64,000 nucleotides of DNA from Betaproteobacteria bacterium (GTDB taxonomy: Bacteria > Pseudomonadota > Gammaproteobacteria > Burkholderiales > JACQAP01): NCBI GenBank assembly GCA_016194905.1, contig JACQAP010000031.1, positions 62,001-126,000 on the forward strand. Direction: 5' to 3'. The position numbers and the translations under genes were made by a program. The notes beneath the pieces were generated by a model. The model ran no database searches. It was not told the origin of the DNA and was given only the letters and a program-made list of their open reading frames with translations. Below, piece after piece: positions 42,230 to 51,647 of this stretch; the first letter of the stretch is position 1; each line of letters opens with the position of its first letter.

Positions 42230-42961
42230 TTAGCCATGTCGAAGCTCTCCAAGATGTTGATCGCCTGGATAGACAAACATCGGGTCTATTGCAGGGAGAG
42301 TTCCCTTAAATAATTTTGGCACGATGTTTAATTGGCCCCCAATTGTTGGGTTGCCTTGCATAATTAACCGCAGAATTCCATTAGGCAGCCCCATATCTAT
42401 CCACCATATACCTTGAAGCTGAATGCGATCAGGCATTACCTTAACTTGGAGCACGACGGCGCCGGAAGAATCTTTGACCTCAAGAGCATCATCGGTGTAA
42501 TTTCGATCCCATGTTTTAGGTTGGGGTGCTATTTTCCATTCGTTTCTAATCAATTCTGCGATTATGTTGCCACTATCGTCAGCAATTTGAACGGACACTT
42601 TCATTTTCCCATCTATGGATTCGATTTTGAATTGTCTCTCGCCTAGAACTGGAAATAGAATAGTCCCCATTGGGCTCTCTCTTCCTATTTCTTTAGAGCC
42701 GTATATGGCATTAGATGTGCCGATTTGCAATTTAGGTATTGCGGAAGCATCAGTATTCCCAGCCGAAAATATCAGCGTGGATTTTGGTGTTAAGACGCCC
42801 GAATACGCTGGAATAACGTCCGGTCTAAAATAAAATGCGAGAAGGACTAACGCTCCTGCCAACATGGCTCCGATAACAATAATGACGGGAGTTGGTTTGT
42901 GTCGTAGCCCAAATATTGCTACTAACCATGCCGCGAGCAGAAGCAATTGGGTAGCAGTCAC
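42230..42961 (-). CDS. Hypothetical membrane-anchored protein in an AT-richer island
   Basis: A 243-residue protein. The GTG at 42961 was chosen because GGGAGG lies 6 nt upstream; the frame is open to an ATG at 43033. Two hydrophobic helices (TQLLLLAAWLVAIFGL and PVIIVIGAMLAGALVLLAF) are followed by a ~180-residue soluble beta-rich part (IPKLQIGTSNAIYG, KMKVSVQIADDSGNIIAEL, LEVKDSSGAVVLQVKV). The base composition is clearly lower in GC than neighbours, suggesting recent transfer. No recognised family. It appears to be the second gene of a two-gene unit. Confidence 0.65.
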   Translation of the reverse strand: MTATQLLLLAAWLVAIFGLRHKPTPVIIVIGAMLAGALVLLAFYFRPDVIPAYSGVLTPKSTLIFSAGNTDASAIPKLQIGTSNAIYGSKEIGRESPMGTILFPVLGERQFKIESIDGKMKVSVQIADDSGNIIAELIRNEWKIAPQPKTWDRNYTDDALEVKDSSGAVVLQVKVMPDRIQLQGIWWIDMGLPNGILRLIMQGNPTIGGQLNIVPKLFKGTLPAIDPMFVYPGDQHLGELRHG

Positions 42962-42974
42962 ACTGAACCTCCCG

Positions 42975-43172
42975 CTAATTGCGAGAGCGCCCAGAAATGA
43001 GGGTGATAACGAGCATGGTGTAGATGCTCTCAAAGAGCCGTTTGAGTAAGGACATGAGGCGAGATTCCCGGCTAGGGGCGCCCACCAGTGGGAGCGGCGG
43101 GGCGGGAGAAATAGGGACTGAGATCGGCTTTGGCGACCTTGGCGGCTTACCTCTGTTTCTGCGCTTGCCCAT
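42975..43172 (-). CDS. Small basic protein with hydrophobic C-terminus
   Basis: A 65-residue ORF with a well-placed GGGAGA before ATG 43172. The N-terminal half is Arg/Lys/Pro-rich (MGKRRNRGKPPRSPKPIS), and the C-terminal half has one hydrophobic segment (ESIYTMLVITLISG). It ends 13 nt before the GTG of the next gene, so they are likely co-transcribed. No family recognised. Confidence 0.45.
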   Translation of the reverse strand: MGKRRNRGKPPRSPKPISVPISPAPPLPLVGAPSRESRLMSLLKRLFESIYTMLVITLISGRSRN

Positions 43173-43300
43173 CCAAAGAATCTCCCAACTGAGAATTTTA
43201 TCTCAGAAAGGAACCGTGAAAGAGTACAGATAAGAAAACCGGCCTCTCGCGTCCGACTTTGTACCCCTGAAGGGCAAAAATCAAATAGGGAATAATCGCC

Positions 43301-44743
43301 CTACTTTGATGTCCGACCCGCCGCCATTTGTCTGGACAGAACGGCCGCAGCGGCCTTGGGCATGATGAACGGCTGCGTCTGTTCGTAGGCGCGCGCCACA
43401 CGCAGAACCAGTGCGTCGGCGAATTTATTGCCTACCAGTTGCAGGGCGACCGGCAATCCGTCGTCGGTAAATCCGCAGGGCACGGCCGCCGCCGGCTGCT
43501 GCGACAGATTGAACGGATAAGTGAACGGTGACCATTCCCACCAGTGGGTGCGATCGGAACCCGGCGGCACTTCGTGCCCGGCCTCGAACGCGGTCACGGC
43601 GAGTTGCGGAGTAAGCAGCAGATCGTAAGTCTGGTGCAGCAGACACATTCGCCTGGCGAATGCTTCGCGCGCGCGCTCGAGCTTGCGATAGGCGAGCGCA
43701 TCGAGGCTGAATCCCGATTCGGCCAGCGCGAGCAGCGGCGGATCGAGCAACGACCGCTGGTCCGCGCTCATCGGCGCGATCGCCAGCGCAAGCGCCACCG
43801 CCCATAGCGGTTGCATGATCTCGATGGGGTCGTCCAGTCTGAGATCGACGTCCTCGACCCTGGCGCCCAGCGATTCGAACAATCGTGCGCCGCGTTCCAC
43901 CCTCTCGGCAACATCCGGATCGACCCGGGCATAACCCAGCGTGCGGCTGTATGCGATGCGCAACCCTTTGACGCCGTCATCGAGTCCCTCGCGGTAATCG
44001 ATGTCAAGCGACGGCGCCTGGTACCAGTCGCGCGCGTCCGGTCGCGCGATCACGCCCAGCATCAGCGCCGCATCCTCCACCGTCCGTGCGATCGGCCCCT
44101 GATGCCAGAGCGTGCCGGCCGGCGAATGCGGATGAACGGGCACGATGCCGAAAGTCGGCTTGAACCCGAACAATCCGCAAAAACCTGCGGGGATGCGAAT
44201 CGAGCCGCCGCCGTCGGTGGCGATGTGCAGACACCCCATGCCCAACGCGGCGGCCACCGCAGCGCCGCCGCTGCTGCCGCCGGGAGTCAGGCTTCTATTC
44301 CACGGATTGACGGTGACGCCCGTGAGCGGACTGTCGGTCACGCCCTTCCAGCCGAATTCCGGCGTGGTGGTCTTGCCGAGAAACACCGCGCCCTGTTCCT
44401 TCATGCGCGCCACCGGCGGCCCGTCTTCGGTCCACGGCTGATTCGGATCGATGGTGCGCGAGCCGCGCAGCGTCGGCCAACCCTCGGTCACGATAAGGTC
44501 CTTCACCGTGGCGGGAACGCCGTCCACGCTGCCGGCCGGTGCGCCGCGCTGCCAGCGCGCTTCGGAAGCACGCGCATCTTTCATCGCGCGCGCCTCGTCC
44601 ACCATCACGAAAGCGTTGTAAACCGGATTCAGCCTGGCGATGCGATCGAGCGCCGCCCGTGTCGTTTCGACGGGCGACAGTTTTTTGCTGCGATAGTGCT
44701 CCGTCAGTTCGACGGCGGTGAAAGAAAGAATGTCGTCGGACAT
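43301..44743 (-). CDS. Amidase-signature family amidase
   Basis: A 480-residue enzyme of the amidase-signature family, which hydrolyses carboxamides. The Ser-cisSer-Lys triad is recognisable: Lys in VPATVKDLIV, the cis-Ser in LTPGGSSGGAAVA and the nucleophilic Ser in TDGGGSIRIPAGF. The C-terminal PAAAVPCGFTDDGLPVALQLVG is typical. It lies 109 bp downstream of the molybdenum hydroxylase operon on the same strand, so it may act in the same pathway, for instance hydrolysing an amide formed during N-heterocycle breakdown. That link is inference. Confidence 0.92.
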   Translation of the reverse strand: MSDDILSFTAVELTEHYRSKKLSPVETTRAALDRIARLNPVYNAFVMVDEARAMKDARASEARWQRGAPAGSVDGVPATVKDLIVTEGWPTLRGSRTIDPNQPWTEDGPPVARMKEQGAVFLGKTTTPEFGWKGVTDSPLTGVTVNPWNRSLTPGGSSGGAAVAAALGMGCLHIATDGGGSIRIPAGFCGLFGFKPTFGIVPVHPHSPAGTLWHQGPIARTVEDAALMLGVIARPDARDWYQAPSLDIDYREGLDDGVKGLRIAYSRTLGYARVDPDVAERVERGARLFESLGARVEDVDLRLDDPIEIMQPLWAVALALAIAPMSADQRSLLDPPLLALAESGFSLDALAYRKLERAREAFARRMCLLHQTYDLLLTPQLAVTAFEAGHEVPPGSDRTHWWEWSPFTYPFNLSQQPAAAVPCGFTDDGLPVALQLVGNKFADALVLRVARAYEQTQPFIMPKAAAAVLSRQMAAGRTSK

Positions 44744-44852
44744 CTTGCTCCGGCTCCTGCTTGTGCGGGTCCAAAGAGCGGCCGTCTGCAGCCAAAGAAA
44801 TCACGGGTCCCGCGACGAAGAACGCAGCGGAACCCGGACACGTTTCAACGCA

Positions 44853-47315
44853 TCAAGCCTTGCTCTTCATCGCCGCAAGCACTGCTTCAGGTGAAATCGG
44901 CATATGCCTCACGCGCGCACCCACCGCATTGGCGATTGCGTTTGCCACCGCCGGCGCCACGATCGTGGATGCCGGTTCGCCCACACCGCTCGGATGATGG
45001 TTCGACTGGATGATTGTGACATCGATCTCCGGAACCTGTGCCAGCCGGATCGGCACGTACTCGTGAAAATTGCTCTGCTCGAAGCTGCCGTTCTTCAGCG
45101 TCAACTTTTCGGACATGATCTGGCTCGCACCCCAGAGCGCCGATCCGCGGATCTGCGCCTCGATGTTCCTCGGATTGACCGCGATGCCGGGATCCATGGC
45201 GATGGTAATTTTGTTGATGCTGAACTTGCCGGTCACCGGATCGACGGTGACTTCCGCCACGCCTGCCACCCAGGTCGGGCTCTGGCGTTCCTCCGCGGCA
45301 GTGACCGCGATGCCCATGCCGGTATTGGGTGGAAGCTTCTTGGTGCCGTAACCCGACTTGCCGGCCGCCACCCGCAGACAATTGGCGAGCCGTAGCGCGC
45401 CGCCGACCGTGCCCGACTCATAGACCGGCCAGGACCCTTCCTTCGTCCAGGGCAGGGAAATCCAGAGCTGGTCCATGTAGTAATCGGAACCGGTTCCAGC
45501 CGGATAGCCGGTGTTGGGAATGCCGCGATTGCCGCCTTTGCCGTTCAACATCGACAGCCGGAACTCGAGCGGATCGCGCCCCGCCGCCAACGCCACCTCG
45601 TCCATGAAGGACTCGACGACGAAAATGTTGTAGGAATTGGACACCGTGCGCAGCGCGCTGGCCTGCACCGCCCAGGTGGTCGCCTCGTGGTTCCAGGCGC
45701 GCACGCGGTGGTTCTTCACGTAATACCAGTGATCGCTGCCGCCGATGGACCACTGGTCGATGTCCTGCTTCTTTGCATCCCAGGAATCGAGTTGCAGCCA
45801 GTCGGACCCATACTTCTTACCGACGCCGAAGCGCGCGCCCATCCAGCCGCATACGATGTCCTGGTTCATCGCCACCAGTTCGCCGTTCTTGATGCCCGCC
45901 TTGACCTTGTGATACGTCGGCGTGCGCGCGAAGCTGGTTGCGAAATTGGTTTCGCGCGTATGGATCAGCTTGACCGGGCGGCCGGTTTCCTTGACGCAAT
46001 AGGCCGCCGCCAGGATGTCGTCGTAGTCCTGCTTGCCGCCGAAACCGCCGCCCACCAGATACTGGTGCACGAATACCTTGAGATCCTCCGGTTTCTTCTT
46101 CAGCACTTTGGCAAGGTAGGCCGTCAAGGTCATGCGCGCAAAAGACGTGCTCTGCGTACCGATGTGGACATGCCATTCGCCGTTGGTCTGCTGCACCGTG
46201 GCGTTCAGCGGCTCCATGGTGGCGTGGCATACCATGTCGGTGGTGTATTCCACCTCCATCACTTTCTCAGCATTGCCGAAACCCTGGTCGACATCGCCTT
46301 CCAGCACCCACGCTGCGCTCTGCTTCTCGTCCTTCGAAAGCTGCTTGTATTGTTCGAGCAGTTCCGCCGAGCCGAGGCTCGCGTAAGGACCCGCGTCCCA
46401 TTTCACTTTCAGCGCCTTGGCTGCCTTCATCGCGGTCGGAAACTTGTCGGCAACGGCAACCACCCAGCCCGTGCATTTTCCCATCGAGTCGTCGATCCTG
46501 ACCGCCTTGATGAAGCCCGGAATCTTTTTCGCTTCCGAATCGTCGACGCTCAACACCTTTGCCGCATAACGGCTGCGTGGCATGACCAGCGCGCCGTAGG
46601 CCATGTTCGGCAGGAAGACGTCGATGCCGTACTTGGCCTGGCCATTGGTCTTCGGCGGAATGTCCAGCGCGGCAAACGACTTGCCGATGATCTTGTACTG
46701 GCTGGGATCCTTGAGCGTGATGCCCTTGAGATCGTCCGGGTAGGCAAACTTGCGGTCGATCTTCACCTTCTGCAGGATCTCGCCGTAGCCCGCCGATCGG
46801 CCGGAGGCTTTGTCGATCACGCGGCCCGATTCCGCAAAGCAGTCGGCAAGCTTGGCGTTGAGCACGCTGGCGCCCGCTTCCACCAGCGCGATGCGACCCG
46901 CGGCGCCTGCGCGCGCGATGCGATCGAACTCGGTGGTCACGCTGCCGCTGTTGACGGTGTACGCGAGGCCGTAGATCGAGAAATTCTCCACGCTCTCTAG
47001 CGGCGCGTCGAGGCGCACGTCCTCCCATCTGACTTCCAGCTCCTCGGCAATCACCTGTGCCAGGCCCGTGCCGATATGCTGGCCCATCTCGGCCTTGACG
47101 ATGTGCATTGTGGTCTTGCCGTCCGGCGTGATGGTGAACCAGATCGCCGGCGTGTAGGCCGGTGTGGCCATCGCCGCTTCGGCATTCTTGCCGGCAAGCA
47201 GTCCCGGCATGCCGATGCTGAAAAAGCCGCTGCCGGCGATTACCGTGGAGCGGACCAGGAATTCGCGCCGCGTCATGGCCTGCTGTTTTGTCTCAGCCGT
47301 GATTGGTTTAAACAT
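44853..47315 (-). CDS. Molybdopterin-binding subunit of a second molybdenum hydroxylase (IorB-like)
   Basis: An 820-residue catalytic subunit with a twin-arginine signal ([19 protein letters not shown]). Cofactor motifs are [32 protein letters not shown] and [19 protein letters not shown] with the catalytic Glu. It is about 110 residues longer than the 7103-9235 paralogue, mainly from insertions in the middle. ATG 47315 overlaps the stop of the iron-sulfur subunit by 8 nt and has GGAGG upstream. It is followed by an amidase gene. The substrate is probably an aldehyde or N-heterocycle. Confidence 0.93.
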   Translation of the reverse strand: MFKPITAETKQQAMTRREFLVRSTVIAGSGFFSIGMPGLLAGKNAEAAMATPAYTPAIWFTITPDGKTTMHIVKAEMGQHIGTGLAQVIAEELEVRWEDVRLDAPLESVENFSIYGLAYTVNSGSVTTEFDRIARAGAAGRIALVEAGASVLNAKLADCFAESGRVIDKASGRSAGYGEILQKVKIDRKFAYPDDLKGITLKDPSQYKIIGKSFAALDIPPKTNGQAKYGIDVFLPNMAYGALVMPRSRYAAKVLSVDDSEAKKIPGFIKAVRIDDSMGKCTGWVVAVADKFPTAMKAAKALKVKWDAGPYASLGSAELLEQYKQLSKDEKQSAAWVLEGDVDQGFGNAEKVMEVEYTTDMVCHATMEPLNATVQQTNGEWHVHIGTQSTSFARMTLTAYLAKVLKKKPEDLKVFVHQYLVGGGFGGKQDYDDILAAAYCVKETGRPVKLIHTRETNFATSFARTPTYHKVKAGIKNGELVAMNQDIVCGWMGARFGVGKKYGSDWLQLDSWDAKKQDIDQWSIGGSDHWYYVKNHRVRAWNHEATTWAVQASALRTVSNSYNIFVVESFMDEVALAAGRDPLEFRLSMLNGKGGNRGIPNTGYPAGTGSDYYMDQLWISLPWTKEGSWPVYESGTVGGALRLANCLRVAAGKSGYGTKKLPPNTGMGIAVTAAEERQSPTWVAGVAEVTVDPVTGKFSINKITIAMDPGIAVNPRNIEAQIRGSALWGASQIMSEKLTLKNGSFEQSNFHEYVPIRLAQVPEIDVTIIQSNHHPSGVGEPASTIVAPAVANAIANAVGARVRHMPISPEAVLAAMKSKA

Positions 47316-47781
47316 GATTGGCGCCCTCCTTCATCATCTCGGCGGCGCGATGCACGGCGCCGACGATCCGCGAGTACGTGGCGCAGCGGCACAGGTTGCC
47401 GTTCATGTGCGACACGATTTCCTCGCGGGTGGGATTGGGATTGACGGCAAGCAGCGCGGCCGCCTGCATGATCTGGCCGGACTGACAGTAGCCGCATTGC
47501 GGAACCTGCGCTTCGATCCAGGCTTTCTGCACCGGATGCGCATCCGCCGGATCGAGCCCCTCGATGGTGGTGACGAGCGCGTTTTCCACATCACCGACCT
47601 TGACCTGGCACGAGCGCACGGGCTGCCCGTCGACATGCACGGTACAGGAACCGCACAGTCCCATTCCGCATCCGAACTTGGTGCCCGTGAGTCTCAAATC
47701 CTCGCGGATGACCCACAGGAGCGGCGTATCGGGCGGCGAATCGGTGAAATAACTTTGACCGTTGATGCTGAGTTTCGGCAT
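47308..47781 (-). CDS. (2Fe-2S) subunit of the second molybdenum hydroxylase
   Basis: A 157-residue subunit starting [12 protein letters not shown] at 47781 with GGAGG upstream. The first cluster is [20 protein letters not shown], and the second is [11 protein letters not shown] with [11 protein letters not shown]. It is co-translated with the 820-residue subunit. Like the pair at 6632-9235, there is no FAD subunit, suggesting electron transfer to a cytochrome c. Confidence 0.93.
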   Translation of the reverse strand: MPKLSINGQSYFTDSPPDTPLLWVIREDLRLTGTKFGCGMGLCGSCTVHVDGQPVRSCQVKVGDVENALVTTIEGLDPADAHPVQKAWIEAQVPQCGYCQSGQIMQAAALLAVNPNPTREEIVSHMNGNLCRCATYSRIVGAVHRAAEMMKEGANHV

Positions 47782-48010
47782 GGCTGCGAGACCTCCCTTG
47801 CAAGTTACGATGACAAAATGGCCCCTTCGAATGCTGCAGGCCAATCCAGAGCGGAGCGGTTGCGATCCGCAACGCCGGGCTTTCCCCGGGCTGTCGCGAC
47901 GTCGCGCCGTTCACCCTTACCCGTGAGCGGAGCACTCACTCGCTTCGTCTCCGCCGCATTGCCCGGGCGCGAACATGAGCGCGCGCCCCTGCATGAATTC
48001 CCATCGATCG

Positions 48011-48078
48011 AAATCATTTGTAGGGCAGGCGCTGGCCCGCCGTGAAATCATTTATAGGGCAGGCGTTGGCCTGCCATG
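48011..48078. repeat. Two tandem 34-bp REP-like units at the 3' end of dctP
   Basis: Units 48011-48044 and 48045-48078 start AAATCATTTGTAGGGCAGGC and differ at 4 positions by eye. Each contains a GGCAGGC...GCCTGCC-type hairpin, perfect in the second. The dctP stop and last codons lie inside the second unit. Confidence 0.92.
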
Positions 48079-49148
48079 AAATTGCTGAACGGCGCCTCTG
48101 CGATGCGGAACCACTGATACTGCGCATAGCGAAACGCCTTCCACGATTGGTAAAAGCGGCGAAACACCGGATTCGCCGCCGCCTCTTCGTCGTAAATGTC
48201 ATGCGCGGCCTTGATCGCGGCGACCATGACGTCCTTCGGAAAGGGGTGCAGCTTTACGCCTTGCTGCACGAGGCGCGCGAGCGCCGGCGGATTCTTTGCA
48301 TCGTAGGCGGCAACCATGCGCACGTTGGCCTCGGCGGCCGCCATCTCGAAGGCTTCGCGGTAGGACTGCGGCAGCTTTTCCCATTCCTTCAGATTGACGA
48401 TGAACGACAGGCCGGAACAGCCTTCCCACCAGCCTGGAAAATAGTAGTGCGGCGCCACGCGGTAAAAGCCGAGTTTTTCGTCGTCGTAGGGGCCGACCCA
48501 TTCGGCGGCATCGATGGTGCCCTTCTCCAGCGCCGGATAGATATCGCTGCCGGGAATGGCCTGTGGCACCGCGCCGAGCCGCGCCATGATCTCGCTCGCA
48601 ATGCCCGGTATGCGCACTTTCCTGCCCTTGAGATCGGCCACGCTGCCGAACTCGCTGCGCCACCAGCCGCCCATCTGCGCGCCGGTGTTGCCGGCCGGAA
48701 AAAGAATCGTGTTGTGCTCGCGGTACAGCTCGCGCACGAGTTCCAGGCCGCCGCCGAAGTAAAGCCAGGCGTTGTGCATGCGCGAGGTCAGGCCGAAGGG
48801 CAGCGCGCTGTCGAAGGCGAAGGCCTTGTTCTTGCCGATGAAATAGTAACCCTGCGTCTGTCCGCACTCGACCGTACCCTGCTCGCAGGCGTTCAGGACC
48901 TCGAAGCCGGGCACCAGTTCGCCCGCCGCAAATATTCGAATCTCGAATTTGCCGCCGGTCAGCGCGCGCAGCCGCGCTGCCAGCGTTTCCGCACCGCCGA
49001 ATATGTTGTCGAGGCTCTTCGGAAAACTCGACGCCATGCGCCATCGCACTGCGGGTTCGGACTGGGCAATGGCCGGCGCTGCCAGCGTTGCCCCGGCTGC
49101 GGCTGCGCCGGTCGACGCCTGCTTGAGAAACGATCGTCTGTCCATCAT
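48048..49148 (-). CDS. dctP: TRAP transporter solute-binding protein
   Basis: A 366-residue periplasmic binding protein with a twin-arginine-like signal (MDRRSFLKQASTGAAAAG) cut near APAIAQ. The DctP/TAXI-type fold shows RMASSFPKSLDNIFGGAE, AFDSALPFGL, LYREHNTILFPAGN, SVADLKGRKVRIPGI and AAEWVGPYDDEKLGFY; the Arg of KVRIPG contacts substrate carboxylates in this family. It resembles mannitol/chloroaromatic or 2-oxo-acid binders of this type. It is third in the operon, overlapping dctM. Its last residues (AGQRLPYK) are encoded in a REP-like repeat. Confidence 0.92.
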   Translation of the reverse strand: MMDRRSFLKQASTGAAAAGATLAAPAIAQSEPAVRWRMASSFPKSLDNIFGGAETLAARLRALTGGKFEIRIFAAGELVPGFEVLNACEQGTVECGQTQGYYFIGKNKAFAFDSALPFGLTSRMHNAWLYFGGGLELVRELYREHNTILFPAGNTGAQMGGWWRSEFGSVADLKGRKVRIPGIASEIMARLGAVPQAIPGSDIYPALEKGTIDAAEWVGPYDDEKLGFYRVAPHYYFPGWWEGCSGLSFIVNLKEWEKLPQSYREAFEMAAAEANVRMVAAYDAKNPPALARLVQQGVKLHPFPKDVMVAAIKAAHDIYDEEAAANPVFRRFYQSWKAFRYAQYQWFRIAEAPFSNFMAGQRLPYK

Positions 49149-50623
49149 TTGCTTTCCGGTTCAGTCGCGCTCGCCGTGGCGCCACGGCCGTAGTTCTCGA
49201 AATCCTCGGGCCGCGCTTCGAAGATCGCAGGTGCCGAATCGAAGTCGTCGCTGACTGGAATCTCCAGACGCATCGCGCTGTCCGCACCCAGGTCCCGGTG
49301 TGCGACCGCGCCCAGTTGCGGAAACGCGATCAGCAGCCCGACCATCAGCAACTGGATGCAGACAAACGGAATCGCGCCACGGTAGATGTCCGCAGTCCTG
49401 ACTTCGCGCGGCGCTACGCTGCGAAGATAGAACAAGGCGAAGCCGAAGGGAGGATGCAGGAAAGAGGTCTGCATGTTCACGCTGAGCAGCACGCCGAACC
49501 ACACCAGGTCGATACCCAGCTTGTCCGCCACCGGTGCCAGCAGCGGGACGATGATGAAGGCGAGTTCGAAGTAGTCGAGGAAAAACGCCAGCAGAAACAC
49601 CATCACGTTGACCGCGATCAGAAAACCGATCGCCCCGCCCGGCAGCGCGGTAAGCAGGTGCTCGACCCAGAGGTCGCCGTTGACGCCGCGGAATACCAGC
49701 CCGAACACGGTCGAGCCGATGAGGATGAACATGACAAAACAGGAGAGCTTCGCTGTCGTGTCCATCGACTGGCGCAATATCGACATCGTCAACCGCCGCC
49801 GCAGCGCCGCCAGCACCAATGCGCCGCATGCTCCCATCGCTCCGCCTTCGGTCGGTGTCGCCACACCGAGGAATATCGTCCCCAGGACCAGGAAGATCAG
49901 CAGGACCGGCGGAATCATCGACAGCAGCGCACGCCGCAGAAGCTGCGCGCCATGCAGCGTGCGTGCAGACAGCGGCAGCGCGGGGGCCGCTCCGGGACGC
50001 ACCATGCTTACGACCAGCACATACACCGCATACATCCCGGTAAGCATCAGTCCCGGCAGCAGGGCGCCGCGATACAGATCGCCGATGGACTTGCCGAGCT
50101 GATCGGCCATCACGATCAGCACCAGCGATGGCGGGATGATCTGCGCCAGCGTTCCCGACGCGGCGATCACGCCAGTCGCCAGGCGTTTGTCGTAACCGTA
50201 GCGCAGCATGATCGGCAGCGAAATGAGTCCCATGGCGATGACGGAGGCTGCAACCACGCCGGTGGTGGCAGCGAGCAACGCCCCTACGAAAATCACCGCG
50301 TAGGCGAGACCGCCGCGCAGCGGGCCGAACAGCTGCCCAAGGGTTTCGAGCAGATCCTCGGCCATGCCGCTGCGCTCGAGCACCAGACCCATGAATGTGA
50401 AGAACGGAATCGCCAGCAGCGTGTCGTTCTGCATGATCCCGTAGATCCGCTGCGGCAACGCCTGCAGCAGACTCGGATGCAACAGTCCCAGTTCGATGCC
50501 GAGGAGGCCGAACAACAGGCCGATTGCCGCCAGCGCGAACGCGACCGGGTAACCCAGCAGCAAAAAGGCGACCAGTCCCGCGAACATCAGCGGTCCGATG
50601 AATTCCACCAGCCACTGGATCAA
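49145..50623 (-). CDS. dctM: TRAP transporter large permease
   Basis: A 492-residue DctM-family permease with about 12 hydrophobic helices. It carries the energised transport module of a sodium-driven tripartite transporter. Typical parts are LVAFLLLGYPVAFALAAIG, MQNDTLLAIPFFTFMGLVLE, GGLAYAVIFVGALLAATTGV and DLVWFGVLLSVNMQTSFLHP. It is longer than many family members because of a C-terminal ~60-residue soluble tail. It overlaps dctQ upstream and dctP downstream by 4 nt each. Confidence 0.93.
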   Translation of the reverse strand: MIQWLVEFIGPLMFAGLVAFLLLGYPVAFALAAIGLLFGLLGIELGLLHPSLLQALPQRIYGIMQNDTLLAIPFFTFMGLVLERSGMAEDLLETLGQLFGPLRGGLAYAVIFVGALLAATTGVVAASVIAMGLISLPIMLRYGYDKRLATGVIAASGTLAQIIPPSLVLIVMADQLGKSIGDLYRGALLPGLMLTGMYAVYVLVVSMVRPGAAPALPLSARTLHGAQLLRRALLSMIPPVLLIFLVLGTIFLGVATPTEGGAMGACGALVLAALRRRLTMSILRQSMDTTAKLSCFVMFILIGSTVFGLVFRGVNGDLWVEHLLTALPGGAIGFLIAVNVMVFLLAFFLDYFELAFIIVPLLAPVADKLGIDLVWFGVLLSVNMQTSFLHPPFGFALFYLRSVAPREVRTADIYRGAIPFVCIQLLMVGLLIAFPQLGAVAHRDLGADSAMRLEIPVSDDFDSAPAIFEARPEDFENYGRGATASATEPESK

Positions 50624-51216
50624 CTCGCACTCCCGCCACCGGATTGCTTGCGCAGCAACGCGTTCACCTCGTCCTCCTGCGGACTGTGCCGCTCGATCAG
50701 CGGTTCAGGGTCCAGGCGGCCTCCCAGCGCCGCGACGAGCTTGATGAACTGCGACACACCCTGCAGAAACAACAGCAGGAAACCGGCCGGGATCAATAAT
50801 TTCACCGGCCACAGGATCAGGCCTCCGGCATTCAGCGAGATTTCACGACTGGCGAAAGACACGACGAAGTAAGGCCATCCGTACCACAGCACCATCAGCG
50901 TGAACGGGAACAGGAAAAACAAGGTGCCGAGGATCTCGATCCCTATGCGCACCCTTGTGCGCAGGTGGGTGTTGACGATATCGACACGCACGTGTTCGTT
51001 GCCGAGCAGCGTGTACCCCGCGACAAGCAGGAACACGGCCGCGAACAGATACCACTGGATTTCGAGGAATGCGTTGGAACTCAGATTCAGGAACTTGCGC
51101 GTGACGGCGTTCAGCGCGCTGATGATCGTCATGGCCAGAATCAGCCAGCTCGCGCAGACACCCACGCGCCGGTTCAAAGTGTCGATCAGGCCAGACAGGC
51201 GAAGCCAGAAGTCCAT
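50620..51216 (-). CDS. dctQ: TRAP transporter small permease
   Basis: A 198-residue DctQ-family membrane protein with four hydrophobic helices: WLILAMTIISALNAVTRKF, LEIQWYLFAAVFLLVAGYTL, ILGTLFFLFPFTLMVLW and LILWPVKLLIPAGFLLLFL. LGNEHVRVDI is the family signature. MDFWLRLSGL at 51216 is preferred to the open extension. First gene of the Q-M-P operon; the substrate may be a carboxylate of the neighbouring aromatic pathway. Confidence 0.92.
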   Translation of the reverse strand: MDFWLRLSGLIDTLNRRVGVCASWLILAMTIISALNAVTRKFLNLSSNAFLEIQWYLFAAVFLLVAGYTLLGNEHVRVDIVNTHLRTRVRIGIEILGTLFFLFPFTLMVLWYGWPYFVVSFASREISLNAGGLILWPVKLLIPAGFLLLFLQGVSQFIKLVAALGGRLDPEPLIERHSPQEDEVNALLRKQSGGGSAS

Positions 51217-51647
51217 TGCGTTACCGGCGACAAGAATCGCGGTTGGAACAAGCCTGCAATACACAAGTCGCGAAGTTCATCGATCTCACCATGCGCTGCG
51301 CACAAAAAGTCGCGAGAGTCTGGGTAGCATCTTCCATACCATTGCAACGAGTTGAAAACTCCCGCGGGAAAACAGCGCGCTAGCGATATCGAACCGAACG
51401 CGCTTGCGTTTGATCCCGCGTTGCATTGGTGCCTGGAGCGACGCGACGCACGCCCGCTGTGCGCGTCATTCCGTCTTGCGCGATAGCCGAATCGAAAACA
51501 ACCGACGATGCGACAGATTGTGGATTTCTTCGGATTTCGAAACCATCCGACCGAGGAAGGAAACGCCGGAGTTCGTTGGTGGGGGACGGACATCACCCGT
51601 TCGGGTGAGACGAGGCTTGCTTCAGATCGCGGCGCGAAGCCGCAGAT
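51217..51647. other. Gene-free region upstream of the TRAP operon
   Basis: About 430 bp between the response regulator stop and dctQ, both minus strand. It should hold the TRAP promoter. A short hairpin GCGGC...GCCGC (51629-51643) lies just after the regulator gene, and TCGGAT-N9-ATCCGA (51530-51550) is a possible operator. No gene is supported. Confidence 0.5.

Noticed and set aside
48014-48202. Separate small minus-strand gene ending in a repeated GQRLPYK
   Set aside because: It is an out-of-frame reading of dctP plus the 34-bp tandem repeat; the repeated peptide comes from the DNA duplication.
51186-51596. 136-residue minus-strand ORF upstream of the TRAP operon
   Set aside because: No ribosome-binding site, Arg/Ser/Cys-rich composition and no family match; it overlaps the dctQ start.
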